From Platerodrilus igneus (Eukaryota > Arthropoda > Insecta > Coleoptera > Lycidae), in the NCBI GenBank assembly GCA_036346225.1, contig JARFIW010000115.1, positions 1,824,501 through 1,888,500 of the forward strand: a stretch of DNA of 64,000 nt, written 5' to 3'. A program made the translations under genes and the position numbers. Of the stretch, positions 54,101 through 58,240 are shown piece by piece (position 1 is the first letter of the stretch; every line of letters starts with the position of its first letter). A model generated the notes under the pieces. That model did not search any database. It was not told the DNA's origin and saw nothing but the letters and a program-made list of their open reading frames with translations.

Positions 54101-55241
54101 TGCGGAAAAAGATGCTTCTTAGAATTGTGAATTTCGAAAAAAATGCTTTTCAGAAACTTCCTTTCTTAGAAACGTGGACAAAGGGAATTGCTTCCCGCTT
54201 GCTAGCAGAGTAGATTCGAAAAAATGTTTGTTAAAGGTATGAATTAGAAGAAAGTTGCTTTTTAGTAACGTGGATTCGAGTAAAATCGTTTATTAGAAAC
54301 GTGGATTAGAAAAAGTTGTTTCTTAGAAAAATGGATAAGTGAAAAATGTATCTTACAAAAAAAAGCTTCTTAGAAACGCGGATTCAGGAAAATCGTTTCA
54401 TAGAAACGTGGATTAGGAAAAAGATGCTTCATAGAATCGTGGATTTGGAAAAAATGCTTCTTTGAAACGTCGTTTGTAAAAAACCTAGACAAAGGGAATT
54501 GCTTCTCGCCTGCTAGAAACGTGGATTTGAAGAAATATGTGTTAGAAATATGAATTAGAGGAGAGTTGCTTCTTAGAAATGTGGATTCGACTAGAATTGT
54601 TTATTAGAAACGTGGATTAGAAAAAACAGCTTCTTAGAAAAATGGAAAACTAAAAATTGCTTCTTACAAACTTCGATTAGAAAAAATGCTTCTTAGAAAC
54701 ACGGTTTCAGTAAGATCGGTTCTCAGATGCTTCTTAAAATCGTGGATTTGGAAGAAAAGCTTCTTAGAAAATTGCTTTTCGCAAACGTGGATAAGGAGTA
54801 TACTGTTTTTTAGAAACGTGGATTCGTAAAAATGTTTGTAAGAAACGTGGATTGCAAAAAAGTTACTTGTTAGAAACGTGGACTAGACATTTCCTTTTAA
54901 CAGGTCAAATACAGATAGAGGCGTTGTACCTTGCCACCGGTTGACAAATTGGAATAGATGTTCGATGTACATAAATCAAGCGTTCTGGCACCGTTTCATG
55001 TTGGTACCTTGGTAAACAAACAACAATGTTGCCAATTTTACAGTTGGTACATAATAAATTTCTTACCTATCATAATCAATTCTACAAAAAGGTTTCGATT
55101 CCTTGACAAAGCAGGTCTGATACAGCCGATCTCCGCATGCGTAGCATTGTAGACAACGTTCGTGGTACGAGATATCCATAACTTGTAGGATGTAGCGGTC
55201 TTTGATTGGTCTACAACAGTTTCCACAGATCCGTCCAGCGG
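2901..55241 (-). CDS. lmx1: LMX1-class LIM-homeobox transcription factor gene, 5'-partial, six exons, join(55241..55067, 8665..8448, 8173..7977, 7932..7818, 3530..3354, 3118..2901)
   Basis: This is a nuclear DNA-binding transcription factor of the LIM-homeodomain family, which in animals patterns nervous system and other tissues. Joined at the five GT..AG introns, the six exons give an uninterrupted frame of 365 residues and a stop: LIM1 (about residues 1-57), LIM2 (about 63-122), homeodomain (151-210), a variable linker and a conserved tail. Vertebrate LMX1A/B are about 380-400 residues, so only a short N-terminus is missing. Identity rests on the homeodomain segment [17 protein letters not shown] and the tail [14 protein letters not shown], both LMX1-like. 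Intron sizes along the gene are 46401, 274, 44, 4287 and 235 bp. Phase agrees at every junction, which would not happen by chance. The first coding exon and promoter were not recognised up to base 64000. Confidence 0.95.
3119..3353 (-). other. lmx1: 235-bp lmx1 intron before the terminal exon
   Basis: Phase-1 GT..AG intron of non-repetitive sequence. I see nothing else in it. Confidence 0.85.
3354..3530 (-). CDS. lmx1: lmx1 exon encoding an acidic C-terminal linker
   Basis: A 177-bp exon with acceptor TTGTTTCCAG and donor GCAG|GTAACT. It encodes 58 full codons rich in Ser, Asp, Glu and Asn (for example [11 protein letters not shown] and [11 protein letters not shown]). It has no known fold and corresponds in position to the divergent region between homeodomain and tail of LMX1. 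Both splice phases (2 bases in, 1 base out) agree with the flanking exons, which is the main support. It lies 4.3 kb from the homeobox because the 10-bp tandem array sits in the intron. Confidence 0.87.
3686..7690. repeat. 10-bp tandem array (ACGATACGCT) within an lmx1 intron
   Basis: About 4 kb of degenerate ACGATACGCT lies inside the 4287-bp intron. The commonest variants change one CpG (CAATACGCT, TGATACGCT, CGATATGCT, CGATACACT). Sub-blocks show GGTACGCTAC variants (about 5590-5790). Segments are duplicated at offsets of ~481 bp (4431 and 4912) and ~206 bp (about 5876 and 6082). Period 10 never meets a stop, so open frames up to 460 codons are meaningless. Confidence 0.95.
6861..7390. repeat. 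53 perfect copies of a 10-bp unit (ATACGTTACG)
   Basis: Every 10-base block of these 530 bases reads ATACGTTACG. After variants at 7391-7410 there are ten perfect ATACGCTACG units (7411-7510). Perfect homogeneity inside a decayed array indicates a recent expansion, or an assembly that collapsed or copied one unit. Confidence 0.97.
7818..7932 (-). CDS. lmx1: lmx1 exon encoding homeodomain residues 47-60 and a basic/acidic linker
   Basis: A 115-bp exon starting [12 protein letters not shown] after a GTTGTAG acceptor. It carries homeodomain Trp48, Phe49, Asn51 and Arg53, the recognition-helix residues that contact DNA. A lysine-rich stretch and then an acidic stretch ([14 protein letters not shown]) follow. 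I end it at CTGA|GTAAGT because this donor is strong and leaves one base that completes a Ser codon with exon 3354-3530. If not spliced there, the frame would run on to a TGA at 7753-7755, which would be a truncated alternative product. Confidence 0.93.
7933..7976 (-). other. lmx1: 44-bp intron within the lmx1 homeobox
   Basis: The intron runs GTACGT..GTTGTAG and is only 44 bp long. Removing it restores the homeodomain across positions 46/47. It is close to the minimum size for animal introns and contrasts with the 46-kb intron in the same gene. Confidence 0.95.
7977..8173 (-). CDS. lmx1: lmx1 exon encoding the linker and homeodomain residues 1-46
   Basis: A 197-bp exon with acceptor TTTTTTGCAG and donor CAG|GTACGT. 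It encodes a short linker, then homeodomain positions 1-46, including Arg5 and the LMX1-diagnostic [17 protein letters not shown]. It stops exactly after position 46 (..RIVQ), a homeodomain intron position seen in several classes. Reading on past the donor gives a spurious tail, so the open frame seen without splicing is misleading. The upstream 274-bp intron (8174-8447) contains nothing else I can recognise. Confidence 0.96.
8448..8665 (-). CDS. lmx1: lmx1 exon encoding LIM2 domain
   Basis: A 218-bp exon with acceptor TTTCTTTCAG|G and donor ATG|GTATGT. It encodes 72 full codons with LIM spacing: CLGC, then a His of the HVRC segment followed by C-x2-C-x2-C, and a final CKPD. The segment [11 protein letters not shown] resembles the KGDEFVLKEGQ region of LMX1 LIM2. 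One leftover base at each end matches the neighbouring exons. Longer open frames over this stretch on either strand are out of phase with the LIM motif and are shadows. Confidence 0.94.
8666..8989. other. Non-repetitive 3' end of the giant lmx1 intron
   Basis: About 325 bases of unique sequence between the LIM2 exon acceptor and the satellite. On the gene strand it ends in a pyrimidine-rich TTTCTTTCAG. No gene or RNA recognised. Confidence 0.7.
8990..10394. repeat. ~198-bp satellite array, left part (about 7 copies)
   Basis: Units recur about every 198 bases, marked by CCTAGGCAACTAGTTACAC and CAACAGGCAAAAGCACACTG. Several copies contain 66-codon open frames on either strand; these are repeat by-products with no recognisable domain. 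The array is interrupted at 10394 by the palindromic element and resumes at 23528 in the same orientation. Confidence 0.93.
10389..10394. repeat. Left 6-bp target-site duplication (CAACTA)
   Basis: CAACTA immediately precedes AGTAGACC, the start of the element. Intact satellite units read GGCAACTAGTTAC; removing the element and one CAACTA restores exactly this. Confidence 0.92.
10395..10520. repeat. Left terminal region with repeated CATTTGCTCC motifs
   Basis: The motif ACATTTGCTCC occurs twice directly (about 10425-10455) and once inverted (GGAGCAAATG, about 10490), around the 12-bp palindrome TTTACATGTAAA. The right end (about 23405-23527) mirrors this. The arrangement is that expected of transposase/integrase or replication-protein binding sites; no protein is known. 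Confidence 0.6.
10573..11850. repeat. Left subterminal repeats, about four ~340-bp units
   Basis: Each unit carries GAGATAAACCTATCTTG, AATCTGTAAACAGATT (a short palindrome) and CTTACCTGTAGCGACTTTTG. The last two units are more diverged. Open frames within (for example 10573-10833 and 10889-11173, minus) share a peptide because they are copies of one unit; I see no domain. A degenerate further copy lies near 14755-14860. Confidence 0.85.
11851..12397. other. AT-rich stretch downstream of the left zinc-finger gene
   Basis: No convincing open frame. Mirrored at about 21866-22390. Likely 3' untranslated sequence of the zinc-finger gene. Confidence 0.4.
12398..12789 (-). pseudogene. C2H2-type zinc-finger gene of the element, left copy, frameshifted
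   Basis: From ATG at 12787-12789 the frame encodes a first finger (CEPC..HQNKC) and the start of a second (CGTCGFAF). A one-base difference near 12607 then shifts it; the second frame completes the second finger (LQRHKEKQH) and adds a third zinc-binding segment CKVC..HLRSNRH before TAG at 12398-12400. The right arm has the base missing here but other breaks of its own, so the two copies are differently damaged, or the breaks are sequencing errors. Zinc-finger proteins of this kind bind nucleic acid; the role in the element is unknown. Confidence 0.75.
13430..14100. repeat. Direct repeat inside the left arm
   Basis: CTACTGCTATTCTTGTAGTT with the following ~160 bases occurs at about 13462 and again at about 13925, diverged. 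The mirror pair is in the right arm (about 20250-20340 and 20700-20830). Confidence 0.7.
14110..14313 (-). CDS. Short open frame of unknown function, left arm
   Basis: A 67-codon ATG-started frame ([16 protein letters not shown]..) with no recognisable domain. The right-arm counterpart (19963-20163) is identical apart from shorter T and A runs that break the frame. It could be a fragment of a larger gene or chance. Confidence 0.3.
   Translation of the reverse strand: MYMVTYSRTHPQTSAYIHNGDTGSFCLTTSRKDTLGVSVRKPIGSLDSKRTVRWDVWWFPVRIIESG
14470..14560. repeat. Diverged duplicate of part of the 203-codon gene
   Basis: The sequence around TTTTGGGAATATATGCTCGT resembles 15905-15990 within the neighbouring gene, implying a partial internal duplication. 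Its mirror is at about 19730-19805. Confidence 0.65.
15330..15415. repeat. GC-rich purine/pyrimidine-alternating block
   Basis: Runs of CCCATGCGC, TGCGCGTGCGCA and GTGCACATGCACA stand out in an AT-rich arm. Mirror at about 18880-18957. Such sequence favours left-handed DNA; no function shown. Confidence 0.5.
15559..16170 (-). CDS. Unrecognised 203-codon protein of the element, left copy (intact frame)
   Basis: The longest undamaged frame in the element that is not repeat. It is Lys- and Asp-rich, lacks a signal peptide or membrane segment, and includes [20 protein letters not shown] and [16 protein letters not shown] do not recognise a family. The upstream frame in the same direction reaches close to this start through a further shift, so it may be the C-terminal part of one larger protein with 16275-16979 rather than a separate gene; the Met at 16170 is therefore provisional. 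A poly(A) signal AATAAA (15476-15481 on this strand) lies about 80 bases beyond the stop. Confidence 0.6.
   Translation of the reverse strand: MRKRMVLNPYTFKGYSKNVFIKMADNKEELRNAGFVTLAYTTRKGVPLNIVYLPSKEPFGSFKTEGLTTYNNHIFPKVVDMQLRNSVWEKKDFLQYRQEEVDQANKIRMQDIVGKLRLKDCHKLQELHEGMDLVVGGIKDFKYRGKLRYILQFENLDGLYVSNYWLEKEIEDLGVDLNFKLRIKLDKIKTTANKHKERTVFCV
16275..16998 (-). CDS. 3' portion of an unrecognised larger gene, left copy, cut at the palindrome centre
   Basis: Open from the arm's inner edge; no natural start exists because the palindrome boundary removes the N-terminus (the apparent GTG start at 16979 is internal). About 235 residues, including [19 protein letters not shown] and the [20 protein letters not shown] segment. 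Downstream the reading frame continues in other frames through small shifts (about 16375 and 16270), suggesting a longer protein. I do not recognise the family; a replication-associated role would be a guess. Confidence 0.55.
16994..17921 (+). pseudogene. Longer right copy of the same gene, including loop-encoded upstream part, one frameshift
   Basis: The 289-bp loop encodes about 70 further residues (for example [20 protein letters not shown]) in a frame that opens just inside the palindrome boundary, after a TGA at 16991-16993. Near 17200 it shifts into the frame of the ATG at 17193 ([17 protein letters not shown]) that runs to 17921. The start of the gene is missing here too, so both copies are 5'-truncated, the left more than the right. 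Confidence 0.6.
16999..17287. other. 289-bp asymmetric loop of the palindrome
   Basis: The only substantial part of the element without an inverted partner. It continues the gene of the right arm and is unrelated to the left-arm side, so it marks the turn-around point of the inverted duplication. Confidence 0.93.
18180..18721 (+). pseudogene. Right copy of the unrecognised 203-codon protein, frameshifted
   Basis: Same protein as 15559-16170. The frame shifts near 18370-18375 (GAGAAAAGG against GAGAAAAAGG on the left) and near 18450 (GTGG against GTGGG), leaving open pieces at 18180-18464 and 18500-18721. AATAAA follows at 18798-18803. Confidence 0.6.
18798..18803 (+). terminator. Poly(A) signal of the right-arm gene
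   Basis: AATAAA lies 77 bases past the stop at 18719-18721 and is mirrored in the left arm at 15476-15481. Confidence 0.5.
19963..20163 (+). pseudogene. Right-arm counterpart of the short open frame, frameshifted
   Basis: Starts ATGTATATGG as in the left arm but has a T-run one base shorter near 20035 (AGTTTTG for AGTTTTTG) and an A-run one base shorter near 20105. Confidence 0.3.
21082..21276 (-). CDS. Short open frame of unknown meaning in the right arm
   Basis: A 64-codon frame with a Cys cluster (CKSCCRRC). The corresponding left-arm sequence (about 12990-13190) is conserved at DNA level but I could not confirm an equivalent open frame, and an overlapping frame exists on the other strand (21098-21334). 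It may be non-coding. Confidence 0.2.
   Translation of the reverse strand: MYAPVRFVHAANAVSKNIGNVFHVIRIACILKIQKGGSTHTQIVCKSCCRRCSANITKNTLNHY
21300..21478 (+). promoter_or_regulatory. Candidate promoter of the right zinc-finger gene
   Basis: The 180 bases before the ATG contain TGACGTCA (21312-21319) and TCTATAGGGTACATAAAG (about 21379). The same elements precede the left copy (TGACGTCA at 12951-12958). Position relative to the gene is suggestive only. Confidence 0.3.
21479..21865 (+). pseudogene. C2H2-type zinc-finger gene of the element, right copy, frameshifted
   Basis: Inverted counterpart of 12398-12789, starting ATGGTACCTGC. It differs by short deletions (GGAGG for GGAGGG near 21535, a small gap near 21585, and A-run shortenings near 21680 and 21790), which break the frame several times. 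The second-finger junction that is shifted in the left copy is in frame here. Confidence 0.72.
22390..23345. repeat. Right subterminal repeats, about three ~340-bp units
   Basis: Mirror of the left subterminal block with one unit fewer. The open frame at 23092-23352 is the counterpart of the minus-strand frame at 10573-10833. Confidence 0.85.
23528..23533. repeat. Right 6-bp target-site duplication (CAACTA)
   Basis: Directly follows the terminal ..GGTCTACT of the element and continues into GTTACAC as in uninterrupted satellite units. Confidence 0.92.
23534..24180. repeat. ~198-bp satellite array, right part (about 3 copies)
   Basis: Continuation of 8990-10394 in the same orientation. One copy has an internal deletion near 23900. 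At about 24165-24180 the core GCCTCCTGTAAATGTTT leads into the next, related array. Confidence 0.92.
24181..30360. repeat. ~120-bp satellite array with interspersed longer variants
   Basis: Units of about 118-125 bases marked by GTTGCCTAGGATTGTGAGTA and AGCACACTGTAGCCTCCTGT. From about 26395 onward, blocks with CTCAATTCTAGCAAATAAG and CTCATGTGCTAGTCCA are inserted at intervals, forming composite units. It shares the AACAGG..AAGCACACTGTAGCCT core with the 198-bp array. Open frames of 60-80 codons inside are repeat by-products. Confidence 0.9.
30361..33545. repeat. ~237-bp satellite array (dimers of ~118 bp)
   Basis: AACAGCATTATAACTAAATG-type sequence recurs at about 235-241-base spacing (31147, 31385, 31619, 32031, 32272, 32511, 32745). 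Each unit holds two related halves, GTTGCCTGGTGAGGCTAAGC and GTTGTCCGGTGAGGCAAACT. The ACTACCACCACTAGTTGCCT segment ties it to the preceding array. Confidence 0.88.
33546..34320. other. Unique spacer between arrays
   Basis: About 775 bases without tandem structure, including TGACGTCATTTAAATAGG near 33687. No exon, RNA or mobile element recognised. Confidence 0.6.
34321..37560. repeat. TCACGTTACG-type array with ~635-bp higher-order units
   Basis: Built from short CACGTTACG/TACGTCA motifs. The marker GCTAGTTGTGCAATAGCGTG occurs at 34558, 35194, 35824, 36470 (one base different) and 37099, so higher-order units are 629-646 bases. CpG is very frequent. Confidence 0.92.
37561..39300. repeat. Irregular TCACGTTATG-type array
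   Basis: Same short motif (ACATAACGTCACGTTATG, TTGAGTCACTT) without a clear long period. Probably an older, diverged stretch linking the two ordered arrays. Confidence 0.8.
41343..42262. repeat. First copy of a ~920-bp near-identical segment
   Basis: Matches 43225-44144 at an offset of 1882 bases without visible differences over the parts compared, far more alike than neighbouring units. Confidence 0.88.
43225..44144. repeat. Second copy of the ~920-bp segment
   Basis: Copy of 41343-42262. Identity starts at AATTTACGTTAGATTACG and ends where ATTCCG on the left becomes ATTCTG. Confidence 0.88.
44991..45840. other. Unique spacer between arrays
   Basis: About 850 non-repetitive bases. No gene, exon or RNA recognised. 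Confidence 0.6.
45841..51830. repeat. ~340-bp A-rich array built on CCTGAAAATC
   Basis: The marker TTGATTATTCCTGAAATATC (with variants) recurs at about 46909, 47229, 47566, 47900, 48240, 48580 and onward, spacing 320-340. The region 49829-50490 is repeated almost unchanged about 665 bases later, so a two-unit higher-order block exists. Read on the lmx1 strand, each unit contains several TTTTCAGG-like strings. Minus-strand frames of 60-100 codons are by-products. Confidence 0.92.
51831..54890. repeat. ~320-bp array built on CTTAGAAACGTGGATT
   Basis: The marker GCTTCTCGCTTGCTAGAAAC and variants occur near 51950, 52272, 52594, 52919, 53233, 53556, 53876, 54189 and 54500, so about nine units of ~320 bases. 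Shorter AGAAACGTGGATT steps lie inside each unit. Confidence 0.93.
54891..55066 (-). other. lmx1: 5' end of the 46.4-kb lmx1 intron
   Basis: Unique sequence directly downstream of the LIM1 exon donor (GTAAGA at 55066-55061 on the gene strand). The short plus-strand frame at 54958-55152 overlaps the exon in antisense and is not a gene. Confidence 0.7.
55067..55241 (-). CDS. lmx1: lmx1 exon encoding LIM1 domain
   Basis: A 175-bp internal exon between a TTTTAG acceptor and the strong donor AG|GTAAGA. It begins with two bases completing a codon from a missing upstream exon, encodes 57 full codons, and leaves two bases that join the LIM2 exon to make an Arg codon. The translation has the zinc-binding spacing of a LIM domain: CGNC, then [10 protein letters not shown] (H-x2-C-x2-C-x2-C), then C-x2-D at CRID. 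LIM domains bind partners such as LDB/CLIM rather than DNA. The exon stands alone between a 46-kb intron and a repeat-filled upstream region. Confidence 0.93.
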
Positions 55242-55319
55242 CTAAAAGTATAAAAATAATACTGTGAATAGCCGATTACCGAATTAAAACAAAAATAAAA
55301 AGACAGACGTAGGGAAAGA

Positions 55320-57640
55320 AACAGATCCTGGTTTGGTTTTGTTATACTTTAAGCAACAGTTTAACAATTTTAATAAAATTTTATTGCTCCAATAATAATT
55401 TTAACAAAATATTTTAAAATTCTAGTAAATTTAACAAAATTTTAACAGCTTTAAAATGTTTTACGTCGACAAATTTTGAACAGGTTTAGAAATTTTAATA
55501 ATTTTAACAACATTTCAACACTTTTACAAATTCCAATGATTTTAATAAAATTTTATTGTTTCATTAATTACAATAACAAAATATTTTAAAATTCCAGTAA
55601 ATTTAACAAAATTTTAACAGCCTTAAAATGTTTAACGCCGACAAATTTAGAACAAGTTTAGGAATTTTATATAATTTAGCAAAATTTTAACACTTCTACA
55701 AATTCCAATGATTTAAATAAAATTTTATTGCTTCAATAATAACTTTAACAAATTTTTTTAAATTCTAGAAAATTTAACAAAATTTTAACTACCTTAACAT
55801 TTTAAGAATGTTCAACGTCAAGAAATTTAGAACAAATTTAAGAATTTTAATAATTTTAACAAAATTCCAACACTTCAAATTTCAATGATTTTAATAAAAT
55901 TTTATTGTTTCAATAATAACTTTAACAAAAATTTTCAAAGCTATAGTAAATTTAACAGCTTTAAAATGTTTAACCCGACATATTTCGAACAGGTTTGGGA
56001 ATTTTAATAATTTTAACCAAATTCCAACGCTTCTTCAAATTCCAATAATTTTAATAAAATTTTATTGCTTCAATAATAATTTTAACAAAATATTTTAAAA
56101 TTCTAGTAAATTTAACAAAATTTTAACAGCTTTAAAATGTTTAACGTCGAGAAATTTAGAACAAGTTTTGGAATTTTAATAATTTTAACAAAATTTCAAC
56201 GTTTGAAATTTCAATAATTTTAATAAAGTTTTATTGCTTCAATAATAGCTTTAACAAAATATTTTGAAATTCTAGTATTTTAACAAAATTTTAACAGCTT
56301 TAAAACGTTTAACACAGGCAAATTTTAATAATTTTAACAAAATTTCAACGCTCCTTCAAATTCCAATGATTTTAGTAAAATTTTATTGCTTCAATAATAA
56401 CTTTAACAAAACGTTTTAAAATTCTAGTAAATTTAATAAAACTTTAACCGCTTTAAAATGTTTAACGTCGATAAATTTAGAACAAGTTTTGGAATTTTAA
56501 TAATTTTAACAAAATTTCAACGTTTGAAATTTCAATAATTTTAATAAAGTTTTATTGCTTCAATAATAGCTTTAACAAAATATTTTGAAATTCTAGTATT
56601 TTAACAAAATTTTAACAGCTTTAAAACGTTTAACACAGGCAAATTTTAATAATTTTAACAAAATTTCAACGCTCCTTCAAATTCCAATGATTTTAGTAAA
56701 ATTTTATTGCTTCAATAATAACTTTAACAAAACGTTTTAAAATTCTAGTAAATTTAATAAAACTTTAACAGCTTTAAAATGTTTAACGTCGATAAATTTA
56801 GAACAAGTTTTGGAATTTTAATAATTTTAACAAAATTTCAACGTTTGAAATTTCAATAATTTTAATAAAGTTTTATTGCTTCAATAATAGCTTTAACAAA
56901 ATATTTTGAAATTCTAGTATTTTAACAAAATTTTAACAGCTTTAAAACGTTTAACACAGGCAAATTTTAATAATTTTAACAAAATTTCAACGCTCCTTCA
57001 AATTCCAATGATTTTAGTAAAATTTTATTGCTTCAATAATAACTTTAACAAAACGTTTTAAAATTTTAGTAAATTTAATAAAACTTTAACAGCCTTAAAA
57101 TGTTTATTGTCGACAAATTCAGAACAGGTTTAGGAATTTTAATAATTTTAACACAATTTCAACACATCTTTAAATTCCAATGATTTTAATGAAATTTTAT
57201 TGTTTCAACAATAACTTTAACAAAATTTTTCAAAATTCAAGTAAATTTAACAATATTTTGACAGCTTTTAAATGTTTGACGTCGACAAATTTAGAACAAG
57301 ATTAGGAATTTTAATAATTTTAACAAAATTCTAACACTTCTTCAAATTCCAATGCTTTTAATAAAATTTTATTGCTTCAATAATAACTCTAACAAAATCT
57401 TTTAATATTCTAGTAAATTTGAAATTATTGTAACAGCCTCAAAATGTTTAACGTCGACAAATTTAGAACAAGCTTAAGAATTTTCATAATTTTAACAACA
57501 TTTTACAAATAAAATTTCGGCAATTTTAATAAATTTTAAAATTTTTAACAATTTATTAATTTAAATTGTCATCAAGTTTTGTAATTTTAATAAATTCTCA
57601 GTCAAACTTTTACAATTAATTTTTATAAAAACGAGATCAC
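55320..57640. repeat. ~165-bp AT-rich array built on TTTTAACAAAATT
   Basis: The marker TTTTATTGCTTCAATAATAA recurs at about 150-180-base spacing. Between about 56150 and 57065, two-unit blocks of ~320 bases are nearly identical (CGTCGATAAATTTAG at 56466 and 56787). Confidence 0.9.
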
Positions 57641-58240
57641 TTCGCTAATTTTAGTAAAATTTTAAAATTTAAATGTTATTGATTTTAATAAAATCTTAAG
57701 TTGACACGTGCGGATGCGCATGCCCAGCTAAAAGTTTGCACGACCTAACCTCGCTTTTCGAAACCAAAAAATAGGTTACACGTTTGTAGCTACAGGTGCA
57801 CCTCTCCCCCGGCTCGTCTTAAGCATAACTTTTCGTTTGCACTATAATTTTCCGATTAATCCTAAAATGCAGTGGCGAGCAAGCAGCCCCAAGATAATAA
57901 CGGGGTTGTCTACTATATGAATCAATTAATCACGCTCCAAATAAGCTCAATAATCCCTTACAATCCGATTATTCGGTTCTCTGCCTACGTTGCGTTTTGC
58001 CCTGTCATCTATAGCATACAGGAACGTAAATACCCCAACATTTTTTAATATTTATTACAGCTGAATCGCTAAATTAAAGTAGTTTCTACAACAATAACAA
58101 AGATACAACCTACTGTCGAGTGAATTTCGCTAATTAACAACCAGGTTGTCATTGGTTTTGTAAAAAGTGGCTGCCACGAAAGGTGGCGCTACTTTGTACA
58201 GCTTTTATAAACAAATTTCAAAATTAGTTTTTAAAATTTG
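57641..58240. other. Unique spacer upstream of the LIM1 exon
   Basis: About 600 bases less AT-rich than the surroundings. I looked for the missing first lmx1 exon on the minus strand and did not find a convincing one. Confidence 0.5.

Noticed and set aside
54958..55226. Open frames over the LIM1 exon (plus 54958-55152; minus 55038-55226)
   Set aside because: Both are in frames other than the one carrying the LIM cysteines and matching splice phase.
57641..58240. Missing first exon of lmx1 in the unique spacer upstream of LIM1
   Set aside because: No ATG-started frame with a donor leaving one base and a plausible N-terminus was found on the minus strand.
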